A stretch of 24,185 bases of DNA from Streptomyces novaecaesareae (GTDB lineage: Bacteria; Actinomycetota; Actinomycetes; Streptomycetales; Streptomycetaceae): NCBI RefSeq assembly GCF_000716875.1, contig NZ_JNWQ01000097.1, forward strand, positions 1-24,185. Reading direction: 5' to 3'. The position numbers and the translations under genes were made by a program. The notes beneath the pieces were generated by a model. The model was not told where the DNA came from. It was given only the letters and a program-made list of their open reading frames with translations, and made no database searches. This document shows, piece after piece, positions 14,492 through 21,551 of the stretch; the stretch's first letter is position 1, and the number at the start of each line of letters is the position of its first letter.

Positions 14492-17080
14492 ATGCCCCTG
14501 CTGACTGAGACACGGAAACGGATCGTCCCCCCGAGAACCGCCCCGGGAACCGCCCCGAGGCCCTCCCCCCTGGCCCGCGCCGCCGTCCCCCCGCTCGCCC
14601 CCGGCGCGCTGCCCGGCCTCGGGCACGCCGCCGCCCTGCTGCGCGACCCGCTCGGCTTCCTCGGCTCCCTCGCCCGCCACGGCGGCGTCGTCCGCATCCG
14701 GCTCGGGCCCCGCACCGTCTGCGTCGTCACCGACGCCCGGCTGGTCCACACCCTGCTCGTCGCGCTCGCCCACGACTGCCCGCGCGGCGCCGTCCAGGAC
14801 ACCCTCAAGACGGCCTTCGGCGACGGCCTGCTGATGTCCGAGGGGCAGGCCCACCGCGACCGCCGCCGGATCATCCAACCCGCCTTCGCCCCGGACCGGA
14901 TGGGCGAGTACCTGGCCGTGATGCACCAGGTCACCGAGGAACGGGCCGGCCGCTGGCGCCCGGGCCAGGTCCTCGACGTGGCCAAGGAGATGAACCACCT
15001 CGCGCTGGAGATCGTCACCCGCTCGCTCTTCGACGCCCGGCTCAGCGAGGACGCCACCCTCGCCTTCCACCGGGCGCTACCGGACCTGGTGAAGGGCCAG
15101 ATCGTCCAGTCCCTCTACCCCCACCCGGCGCTCGGCCGACTCCCGCTGCCCGTCAACCGGCGCTTCGACGCCGCCGTACGGGTGCTCAACCGGGTGGTCG
15201 ACCAAGCCGTCAACGGCCCTGCCGCGAACGCTGGTTCGGGCGCGGGCCGGGGCACTCTGCCCGGCCTGCTGCGCGCCGCGACCGACCCGGCCACCGGCCG
15301 GCCGCTCACCGAGGCCGACGTCCGCTCCGAGGCGATCACCATGTTCGGCGCGGGCACCGAGACCGTCTCCACCACGCTGACCTGGCTGCTCGACGAACTG
15401 CTCCGCCACCCGGAGGCGGAGGCCCGGGTCCTCGCCGAGCTGGACGAGCACCTGCCCGCCGGCACCGTCCCCACCCCCGAGGCGCTCGCCCGGCTCACGT
15501 ACACCCGCTGCGTCACCCAGGAGGTGGTGCGGCTGCACGCGCCCAACGCCTTCCTGATGCGCACCGCCCAGGTGCCGGTCGAGCTCGGCCCGTACCGGAT
15601 CCCGGCCGGCACCGAGCTGCTCTACAGCCTCACCGCCCTGCACCGCGACCCGGTGCACCACCCCGAACCGCTCGACTTCCGGCCCGAACGCTGGCAGGAC
15701 GGCGGCGGCGCCGGACGGCCCTCCTTCCTCCCCTTCGGAGCCGGCAAGCACAAGTGCATCGGCGAGGCCTTCGCCTGGGCGGAGCTGACGGTCGCGGCGG
15801 CCGCGATCCTGCGCCGCTGGCGGCCGGTGGCCGTGCCGGGGGCGCGGGCCCGGGAGGTGGTCTGGACGACCGTCCAGGCGCACGGGCTACGCGTCCGGCT
15901 GGCCCCGCGCGGGGACCACGCCCCGGACGGACGGCGGACCACCGACGGGGACCAGACGCCGGACGGAGAACGGACGCCCGGCAGCGACAGGGCCGTACGC
16001 ACGGAGCCGACGGTACGCGGGCGCGGCACGCTGTCGGCGCCCGGTGGGCCGACGGCCCCGGGCCGCTGCCCGTTCACCGCCGCGGCCCCGGCGGTGCCCT
16101 CCGCAAAGCCGTCCGCAACGCCCCTGACAAAGACCCCCGCAACGCCCCTCGACCACGCCACGCCGCCGCGCCCGGCCCACGAGCTGCGCGCCGCCGCGGA
16201 CCGGCACGCCGACTGGACGGTCCGCCACGGCCTGCTCACCCCGTCCGAGCTGCCCGGCTACCGGGCTTACGCCCTGCACGAGCTGATCGGCCACGCCTTC
16301 CCCCGCGCCCGGGGCGCCGAACTCGACCTGCTGGTGGACATGCTGGGCTGGTTCACCATCCTCGACGACCGCTTCGACGGCACCCCCGGACGCTGCCCGA
16401 CCGAGGCCCGCGCCGTGGTCGACCCGCTGATCGCGGTCCTCGACGGCCGGCAGTCCCCGTCGGACGACCAGCTCCTGAGCTCCTGGCAAGGGCTCTGGGA
16501 GCGCCAGACCGCCTCGATGTCCCCCACCTGGCGCGTCAGGGCGGCCCGCGAGTGGCGGGCCTGCCTGGCCACCTTCCCCGCCGAGGCCGACCACCGCGCC
16601 CGCGGCACCGTGCCCGCCCACGGCCTCGGCCTCGCGGACACCATGCGCCTGCGCCGCCACGGCAGCTGCCTCTACCCGTTCATGAACATACTGGAACGGG
16701 TCCACGGCTCCGACGCCCCCGCCGCCCTGCACGCGGAGCCCGCACTGCACCGGCTGCGCGCCAACACCGCCGACGCCGCCACGCTGATCAACGACCTCTA
16801 CTCGCTGGAACGGGAGGAACGGCAGACCGCGGCCGCCTTCAATACCGTGCTCACCCTCCAGCGGGCCCGCGGCTGTACCCGCAGCCGGGCCGTGCGCGCC
16901 GTGCGCGACCGGGTGGCACGGCTGCGGCGGGAGAGCGAGGAACTTCGCCGCGAACTGCGCCGCCGCCACCCGGAGGGGAGGTGGTACCTGGACGGCACCC
17001 GGGAGCTCGTCGCGGGCGTGCAGGCCTGGACCAGCACCAGCGACCGCTACGTGGTCCCGGATGCCGGCCGGCGCCGGTGA
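14492..17080 (+). CDS. Cytochrome P450-terpene synthase fusion protein
   Basis: One 862-residue uninterrupted frame. Residues 1-470 are a full P450 resembling pentalenene oxygenase-type enzymes: I-helix FGAGTET (285-291), E344/R347 of the ExxR motif, DFRPERW (395-401) and heme loop FGAGKHKCIG (415-424) with Cys422 as iron ligand. Residues 471-560 are a Pro/Thr/Asp-rich linker. Residues 561-862 are a class I terpene synthase: DDRFD (625-629) and NDLYSLERE (767-775, the NSE triad N767/S771/E775) bind Mg-diphosphate, an Arg pair at 721-722 sits about 46 residues before the NSE, and RY is at 852-853. All catalytic residues are intact in both halves. The start has GAGAGGAAG just upstream. Predicted role: cyclise a prenyl diphosphate and oxidise the product. 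The product is unknown. Confidence 0.93.
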   Translation: MPLLTETRKRIVPPRTAPGTAPRPSPLARAAVPPLAPGALPGLGHAAALLRDPLGFLGSLARHGGVVRIRLGPRTVCVVTDARLVHTLLVALAHDCPRGAVQDTLKTAFGDGLLMSEGQAHRDRRRIIQPAFAPDRMGEYLAVMHQVTEERAGRWRPGQVLDVAKEMNHLALEIVTRSLFDARLSEDATLAFHRALPDLVKGQIVQSLYPHPALGRLPLPVNRRFDAAVRVLNRVVDQAVNGPAANAGSGAGRGTLPGLLRAATDPATGRPLTEADVRSEAITMFGAGTETVSTTLTWLLDELLRHPEAEARVLAELDEHLPAGTVPTPEALARLTYTRCVTQEVVRLHAPNAFLMRTAQVPVELGPYRIPAGTELLYSLTALHRDPVHHPEPLDFRPERWQDGGGAGRPSFLPFGAGKHKCIGEAFAWAELTVAAAAILRRWRPVAVPGARAREVVWTTVQAHGLRVRLAPRGDHAPDGRRTTDGDQTPDGERTPGSDRAVRTEPTVRGRGTLSAPGGPTAPGRCPFTAAAPAVPSAKPSATPLTKTPATPLDHATPPRPAHELRAAADRHADWTVRHGLLTPSELPGYRAYALHELIGHAFPRARGAELDLLVDMLGWFTILDDRFDGTPGRCPTEARAVVDPLIAVLDGRQSPSDDQLLSSWQGLWERQTASMSPTWRVRAAREWRACLATFPAEADHRARGTVPAHGLGLADTMRLRRHGSCLYPFMNILERVHGSDAPAALHAEPALHRLRANTADAATLINDLYSLEREERQTAAAFNTVLTLQRARGCTRSRAVRAVRDRVARLRRESEELRRELRRRHPEGRWYLDGTRELVAGVQAWTSTSDRYVVPDAGRRR

Positions 17081-17081
17081 T

Positions 17082-17115
17082 CGGACGGCCTCATCGAACG
17101 GACGGCCTCATCGAG
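17082..17115. repeat. 17-bp tandem duplication after the fusion gene stop
   Basis: CGGACGGCCTCATCGAA at 17082-17098 is repeated at 17099-17115 with one mismatch, starting two bases after the P450-terpene synthase stop codon. Apart from the repeat, nothing is seen in the 69-bp gap to DUF6126. Confidence 0.75.
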
Positions 17116-17149
17116 CACACGCCCCCGTTGAACGGACGCCCCGGTTCTG

Positions 17150-17281
17150 CTACTTCCGGCCGCCGAGCGCGAACAGCAGCAGCACGAAACCGGCGAACAG
17201 GTGCGTGGCGAAGATGTAGATGCCGGCGCGGATCAGCATCGCCTTGCGGCGCTTCTTCTCGTCGCTCGTGCTGTCGCTCAT
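17150..17281 (-). CDS. DUF6126 small membrane protein
   Basis: A 43-residue protein with a charged head (MSDSTSDEKKRRKAM) and one membrane helix (about 16-40, with IYIFATHLFAGFVLLLFALG). This matches the DUF6126 pattern of a basic segment, then an aromatic/HLFAxF helix ending in LG and a basic residue. The ATG has GAGGAG 10 nt upstream. It follows ArsR by 54 bp on the same strand, so the two are probably co-transcribed. DUF6126 genes are, from memory, usually found beside regulators; function unknown. Confidence 0.8.
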   Translation of the reverse strand: MSDSTSDEKKRRKAMLIRAGIYIFATHLFAGFVLLLFALGGRK

Positions 17282-17335
17282 GGTGGGTGGTTCTCCTCGG
17301 ATCGGGCCGTCAGGCCGGACACGGCTCGGCAGGAC

Positions 17336-17677
17336 TCAGCGCGACTGCCGGACGGACGCGCGCAGCTCGGTGAGCAGCGCGCCCTGGTCGGTGATCAGTT
17401 CGGTCAGGATCCGCCGTGCCGCGCGCAGCAGCTCGGCGACGTCCGGGGTGCTGAGCGCGTACACCACCGTGTTGCCCTCCCGGGTGGCCGTGACCAGCTG
17501 GGTGCGGCGCAGCACCGCGAGCTGCTGGGAGAGGTTGGACGGCTCGACCTCGATCTCCGCCAGCAGCTCGCGCACCGGCCGGGGTCCGTCCTGGAGCAGC
17601 TCCAGGACGCGGATCCGCACGGGGTGGCCGAGGGTGCGGAAGAACTCCGCCTTGGCCTGGTACAGCGGGACCGGCAT
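17336..17677 (-). CDS. ArsR-family winged-helix regulator
   Basis: A 113-residue ArsR/SmtB fold: AKAEFFRTLGHPVRIRVLEL (helices 1-2), PVRELLAEIEVEPSNLSQQL with the recognition helix, then the wing REGNTVVYAL and a C-terminal dimer helix (LLRAARRILTELI). The ELCVC-type metal site of arsenic/zinc sensors is absent and the protein has no Cys, so it is not a classical metal sensor. From memory, close relatives often sit next to SulP anion transporters; none is in this window. ATG 17677 has AGAGGGG upstream. It probably represses itself and DUF6126 through the palindrome at 17766-17779. Confidence 0.9.
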   Translation of the reverse strand: MPVPLYQAKAEFFRTLGHPVRIRVLELLQDGPRPVRELLAEIEVEPSNLSQQLAVLRRTQLVTATREGNTVVYALSTPDVAELLRAARRILTELITDQGALLTELRASVRQSR

Positions 17678-17765
17678 CGTCGGCGCCCCTCTTCTGGTCC
17701 GGCTCGGTGGTCGTCCGGCCGGGCGGGGTCCGTGCCCGCGGCCGGTAGGCATCATCGCCGACAGA

Positions 17766-17779
17766 TGAAGATTTCTTCA
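17766..17779 (-). promoter_or_regulatory. Probable ArsR operator TGAAGA-TT-TCTTCA
   Basis: A perfect 6+6 bp palindrome about 90 bp upstream of arsR, with the AT-rich TTC/GAA half-sites usual for this family. On the minus strand it includes a -35-like TTGAAG, with GATGAT 18 bp further on as a possible -10 box, so a bound repressor would block transcription. Confidence 0.65.
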
Positions 17780-17861
17780 AGTCGCCACAGTGCGGCGGCG
17801 GCCGGCGGGCCCGCGCGGGTGACCCACCTCACACGCGGCGACCACATCGGGACATGCCGAC

Positions 17862-17897
17862 GCCGAGCCCGGGATGCTGCCAACTCCCGGGCTCGGC
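17862..17897 (-). terminator. Perfect 13-bp stem terminator after the small secreted protein gene
   Basis: GCCGAGCCCGGGA (17862-17874) and its exact complement (17885-17897) enclose a 10-nt loop, 18 bp beyond the stop codon at 17916. It would insulate the ArsR promoter from read-through. Confidence 0.85.
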
Positions 17898-17915
17898 AGT
17901 CACGGTGATGAACCG

Positions 17916-18377
17916 TCAGCAGACTACAGGCACATCGACCGTCACCGGGGCCGGCCCCCGCCAGTTGCCCTCGACCGAGAAGGATGCGTGCACGGTCGAC
18001 CCGCACGGCACGGTCGCGGTGATGCCGTCGACCCGCACGGTGCTGATCGTGAACACGGTGCGGCCGCTCACCGCACCGAGCGAACCGCCGCCGGCCGCGT
18101 CGGCCGACAGCCGGGTGAGCAGTTCCTGCGGCGCCGGCGGCCACGGGGTGCCCGGGGACGGCGGACCGGCCAGCCCGATCTGACCGTACAGCACGACACT
18201 GTCACCGGTGACGTCGGCGCAGACCTTGGTGGACAGCCCGGCCTGCAGGCCGGACCACCCGCAGGTGGTGACCGTGGCGGCAGCGGTCGGCTGGGTCGCG
18301 GCGAGCGCCGGTGCGGGCGCCGCGAGCAGGGCGGCGGCACCGGCGGCGCCGGCCGCGATCCTGGCGATGCGGTTCAT
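17916..18377 (-). CDS. Small secreted protein of unknown function
   Basis: A 153-residue protein. MNRIARIAAGAAGAAALLAA with PALA is a clear Sec signal peptide cut near residue 27. The mature part (about 126 residues) has four Cys (39, 53, 125 and the C-terminal residue 153), enough for two disulfides. It has beta-like segments GDSVVLYGQIGL, GRTVFTISTVRVDGITA and STVHASFSVEGNW. I do not recognise the family. AAGGAGGAG just upstream of the ATG marks a strongly translated gene. It has its own promoter region with ATGAC/TCATA palindromes and a strong terminator, so it is a single-gene unit. Confidence 0.8.
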   Translation of the reverse strand: MNRIARIAAGAAGAAALLAAPAPALAATQPTAAATVTTCGWSGLQAGLSTKVCADVTGDSVVLYGQIGLAGPPSPGTPWPPAPQELLTRLSADAAGGGSLGAVSGRTVFTISTVRVDGITATVPCGSTVHASFSVEGNWRGPAPVTVDVPVVC

Positions 18378-18432
18378 GAGCTCCTCCTTGGGAGGGTACG
18401 AGGGGACGATCAGAGACAGGTGACGTGGCACA

Positions 18433-18500
18433 TATGACATTTCATAGGCCCACGACAGGAACTTTGCCATGCGATTCCTATGTCATGTGCGCCTTATGAC
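18433..18500. promoter_or_regulatory. Cluster of TATGA/TCATA elements upstream of the secreted protein gene
   Basis: TATGA-CATT-TCATA (18433-18446) is a perfect 5+5 bp dyad. ATGACAT (18434-18440) recurs inverted as ATGTCAT (18480-18486), and TTATGAC follows at 18494-18500. The stretch is markedly AT-rich for this genome. It most likely holds the promoter and an operator. Bases 18501-18624 show no gene. Confidence 0.5.
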
Positions 18501-18581
18501 CTTCGAACTGCCACCCCGACCGAAACCAGACCTTCGATGGCGCAATCACCCGTGAACGGTCGAACGCCCCCACCCTCCCGG

Positions 18582-18597
18582 GCAACGCCCACGTTGC
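18582..18597 (-). terminator. Weak hairpin downstream of the GH3 gene
   Basis: GCAACG-CCCA-CGTTGC forms a 6-bp stem with a tetraloop, 28 bp beyond the GH3 stop. It is short and has no T-tract. Confidence 0.35.
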
Positions 18598-18624
18598 GCC
18601 CAGGTGAACCCCCTGCGCGGCGGG

Positions 18625-19773
18625 TCAGTCCAGGGAGGCGCGCAGGGCGTCGACGCGGGCGACGGCGGCGGTGAAGGCGTGGCGGTCGAGGCGGCCGGTG
18701 TCCAGGGCGGCGGCCAGGGCCTCGGTGGCGTCCTCGGCCTGCTGCGGGTCGCGGGCGGAGCAGAGCAACAGGTCCATGCCGGCCTCGGCGGCGGCCACCG
18801 CGCGGTCGCCGGTGTCGCCGTAGGGGGTGAGGGCGCCGGCCTCCATGGCATCGGTGACGGTCACGCCGTCGAAGCCGAGCCGGCCGCGGAGTTCGCCCTG
18901 GATGACGGCGGGCGACAGGCCGGCCGGGCGGTCCGGGTCCAGCGCCGGGTAGACCGCCCAGGAGGCCATCACCATCCGTACGCCCGCGGCAATGGCGGCC
19001 CGGTAGGGGGCTTCGCCGCGGTTCCGGATCTGCTCCAGCGGGATGTCGAGGGTGACCGGGCGCTCATCCGTGTTCTCGCCGCGGGCGGCGGCGCCGAGGC
19101 CCGGGAAGTGCTTGGCGGTCGCGGCGACCCCGAGGCCCTGCTGGGCGGCGAGGAAGGCGCTGCCCAACGTGCCTACGGTGGAAGGATCCTGGCTGTAGGA
19201 GCGCTCGGAGTGGTCGATGAAGTTGTCCGGGGTGTCGTAGACGTCGAGCACCGGGGCGAGGTTGAGGTTGAGCCCGGCCCCGGTGAGGTTGCGGGCGGCG
19301 CCGGTGCCGGATGCCACCGCGGCGCCCACCGGGTTCGCGGCCTGCCCGGTGCGGCGGGCGGAGAGTTCGGGGGCGCCGGACAGCCGGCGGACCTTGCCGC
19401 CCTCCTGGTCGGTCATCAGCAGCAGCGCGTGCGGGTGCGGCGCCTCGGCCGCCGCCTGCTTCAGTTCGGCGACGGCCTCCGCGAGCTGCTCCGGGCCGGT
19501 GATGTTCTCGCCGAAGAGGATCACCCCGGCCGCCCGGCCCTCCCGGAGGGTCTGCAGTACTCCGGGCGGCGGCGTCGGGCCCGCGTAGGAGAGGACGATC
19601 CGCCGCCCGGCGAGCGTGCGGGAGTCCTCGGGCGCCTGTGCTGCCATGGCGACGGTCCTCTCGGGGTGGGTGGTGCGCGACTCGGAGGCCGTCCCGAGCG
19701 GGGCGGGCCCGAGGACGGCCCCCAGGGCCGCGAGCGTCACTCCGAACCGGGCGGCTCGCCGGAGCGGGGCCAT
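18625..19773 (-). CDS. Secreted glycoside hydrolase family 3 (beta-N-acetylhexosaminidase-like)
   Basis: A 382-residue protein with an N-terminal signal sequence (1-30, basic start then hydrophobic, no lipobox Cys) and a GH3 N-terminal barrel. AGVILFGENI, LLMTDQEGGKVRRL (DQEGG 122-126), LNLAPVLDV, KHFPGLG (221-227) and GFDGVTVTDAME are present, with D308 as the expected nucleophile. It ends after the first domain, like NagZ-type enzymes, and would remove beta-linked sugars such as GlcNAc from glycans outside the cell. The NagZ acid/base loop (Asp-Ser-His) is replaced by GENTDER, so the catalytic helper residue is uncertain. ATG 19773 has AGGAGG 5 nt upstream. Confidence 0.9.
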   Translation of the reverse strand: MAPLRRAARFGVTLAALGAVLGPAPLGTASESRTTHPERTVAMAAQAPEDSRTLAGRRIVLSYAGPTPPPGVLQTLREGRAAGVILFGENITGPEQLAEAVAELKQAAAEAPHPHALLLMTDQEGGKVRRLSGAPELSARRTGQAANPVGAAVASGTGAARNLTGAGLNLNLAPVLDVYDTPDNFIDHSERSYSQDPSTVGTLGSAFLAAQQGLGVAATAKHFPGLGAAARGENTDERPVTLDIPLEQIRNRGEAPYRAAIAAGVRMVMASWAVYPALDPDRPAGLSPAVIQGELRGRLGFDGVTVTDAMEAGALTPYGDTGDRAVAAAEAGMDLLLCSARDPQQAEDATEALAAALDTGRLDRHAFTAAVARVDALRASLD

Positions 19774-19916
19774 CACGCCTCCTGGGTCAGCAGCGGACAT
19801 CGGCCCGTCAGCGTACCCAGGGCGCGGGTCCGCCAGTCCACCCTGCACCAGATTCATCCGATAATCCGATCGCCGCGTCACACCGCAGCGCCATCGAGCG
19901 GCCGGATGATCACCGG

Positions 19917-20011
19917 GTGGAACCGGGCGAGCCGGAGTGCACCGGCTACCGCTCCGCCACCGTGCAGCGCTTCGGCCCCGTCGTCCGTCGGGCCGACCCT
20001 GGCGGCAGCCG
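19917..20011 (+). pseudogene. Possible gene remnant in the GH3/MocR spacer
   Basis: In one plus-strand frame about 30 codons starting at GTG 19917 (VEPGEPECTGYRSATVQRFG onward) have near-complete G/C third positions and a protein-like composition. No start signal fits, and the frame then runs into sequence antisense to MocR. I do not recognise a family. It may be a leftover gene piece or chance. The rest of the spacer 19774-20016 shows nothing. Confidence 0.2.
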
Positions 20012-20016
20012 CCTGC

Positions 20017-21522
20017 CTAGGGCGTTCCTGCGACCCCCGCGAGGCGGACCAACTCGCCCAGGACGGCGACGCCTTCGGTGATCTCCGGCGGCGAGCCCGC
20101 CGCGTAGCCGAGGACCAGACCGGGCGGGTACGGGAGGCGGGCGTGCCAGGACAGGGGCTGGACCTTGACGCCCCGGGCCAGGGCGGCGGTGGCCAACTGG
20201 GTGTCCGTGCAGGCGAGTTCCTCCGACAGGGTCAGCATCAGGTGGAGGCCCGCGGCCGCGCCGTGGACCGTGGCGCCCGGGAGGTGGGTACGGATGGCGG
20301 CGATCATGGCGTCCCGGCGGCGGCGGTGGCGACGGCGCAACAGCCGCAGGTGGCGGTCGAGTTCGCCGGACTCCAGCAGCCGGGCCAGGACCAGCTGGGG
20401 CAGCACCGGATTGCCCAGGTCGGCGAAGCGCTTGGCGTCGAGGACGGCGCCGCGGAGGCGGGCCGGCACCAGCAGCCAGCCGGTGCGCAGGGCGGGGGCG
20501 AGCAGTTTGGAGATGCTGCCCGCGTAGCAGACCTGGTCCGGCAGGGCGGCCCGGAGCGCGGGGACGGGCGGGCGGTCGTAGCGGTGCTCGGCGTCGTAGT
20601 CGTCCTCGATCACCAGGCCGCCCTCGGCCGCCCAGCGCAGCAGTTCGCGCCGGCGGTCGCCGCCGAGGACGACGCCGGTCGGGTACTGGTGGGCGGGGGT
20701 GAGCAGGACCGCCGGGGCGCCGGTGGCACGCAGGGCGTCGACCCGGATGCCCTCGGCGTCGACCGGGACGGGCGGGGTGGCGGCGAGCCAGTGGGCGAGG
20801 TGCTGGCGCGCGCCGAGCGAGCCCGGGTCCTCGACCGCGACCTCGGTGATGCCCTCCCGTCCGAGGGCGCGGCCGAGCAGGGCCAGCGCCTGGGCCGTCC
20901 CGGCGACGATCAGCACCTCGTCGGGGTCGGCCCGGATGCCCCGGTTGCGGGCGAGCCAGTGGGCGACCGCCTCACGCAGCGCGGGGGTGCCCCGGACGTC
21001 GCCATAGCCCAGGTCGGCTGCGGCGAGGCCGTCGAGGACGGCGCGTTCGGCGCGCAGCCACGCCGCGCGGGGGAAGGCGGCGAGGTCGGGCACGCCGGGG
21101 GTGAGGTCGATCCGGGCGGGGGTGCTGCGCAGGAGGTCGAACACCTCGGGGCCGGGGTGGTCCCGGAAGAGGGCGGGTGCGTCGGGGCGCGGGCGGGGCG
21201 GCCCGGGAGCGGCCTCGACCGGGGCCGGAACCGCGACCACGACGGTGCCGCCCCGCCCGCACCCGGCGACCTGCCCCGCCTCGGCGAGGCGCCCGTAGGC
21301 ATCCGTCACCACCCCGCGGGAGACGCCGAGTTCGGCCGCCAGCACCCGGCTGGCGGGCAGTCGGCTGCCGGCCGGGAGCCGGCCGTCGGCGACGGCCTCG
21401 CGCAGCCGGCGGGCGAGCCAGTCGGTGAGGCCGCCGGGCGGGGCGTCGGCGGTGTCGAGCTGGAGGAAGTCGGCGCCGGTCTCTTTGGACCTGTCGGATG
21501 CGGCGGCATTGGACCTGTTCAC
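20017..21522 (-). CDS. MocR-type regulator (GntR DNA-binding plus aminotransferase-like domain)
   Basis: A 501-residue protein. A GntR winged helix (about 30-97: LTDWLARRLREAVADGRLP, LPASRVLAAELGVSRGVV, GRLAEAG) is joined by a Pro-rich linker to a type I aminotransferase fold. TPAHQYPTGVVL (275-286), EDDYDAEHRY (306-315) and the pyridoxal-phosphate lysine K339 in GSISKLLAPALRTGW are intact. MocR proteins sense PLP or amino compounds and regulate a nearby, often divergent, gene; here that is the methyltransferase 29 bp away. GTG 21522 is the only start that keeps the N-terminus off the divergent gene; no ribosome binding site is visible. It shares the strand with GH3 but a 243-bp gap argues against an operon. 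Confidence 0.9.
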   Translation of the reverse strand: MNRSNAAASDRSKETGADFLQLDTADAPPGGLTDWLARRLREAVADGRLPAGSRLPASRVLAAELGVSRGVVTDAYGRLAEAGQVAGCGRGGTVVVAVPAPVEAAPGPPRPRPDAPALFRDHPGPEVFDLLRSTPARIDLTPGVPDLAAFPRAAWLRAERAVLDGLAAADLGYGDVRGTPALREAVAHWLARNRGIRADPDEVLIVAGTAQALALLGRALGREGITEVAVEDPGSLGARQHLAHWLAATPPVPVDAEGIRVDALRATGAPAVLLTPAHQYPTGVVLGGDRRRELLRWAAEGGLVIEDDYDAEHRYDRPPVPALRAALPDQVCYAGSISKLLAPALRTGWLLVPARLRGAVLDAKRFADLGNPVLPQLVLARLLESGELDRHLRLLRRRHRRRRDAMIAAIRTHLPGATVHGAAAGLHLMLTLSEELACTDTQLATAALARGVKVQPLSWHARLPYPPGLVLGYAAGSPPEITEGVAVLGELVRLAGVAGTP

Positions 21523-21551
21523 CAGACCATAGTGGCGCGAGGGTGGGGCCC
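21485..21551. promoter_or_regulatory. MocR/methyltransferase divergent promoter with direct repeat
   Basis: TTGGACCTGT occurs at 21485-21494 and 21509-21518, 24 bp apart, in the first codons of the MocR gene. The 29-bp gap between the two starts holds TATGGT (minus strand, 21526-21531) and an overlapping CATAGT (plus strand, 21528-21533) as -10 candidates. Direct repeats are typical MocR sites, so this could be its autoregulatory operator. Confidence 0.4.

Noticed and set aside
16172..17080. Separate terpene synthase gene starting inside the fusion
   Set aside because: No ribosome binding site with a suitable start was seen before the cyclase domain, and the frame is continuous with the P450; internal initiation cannot be fully excluded.
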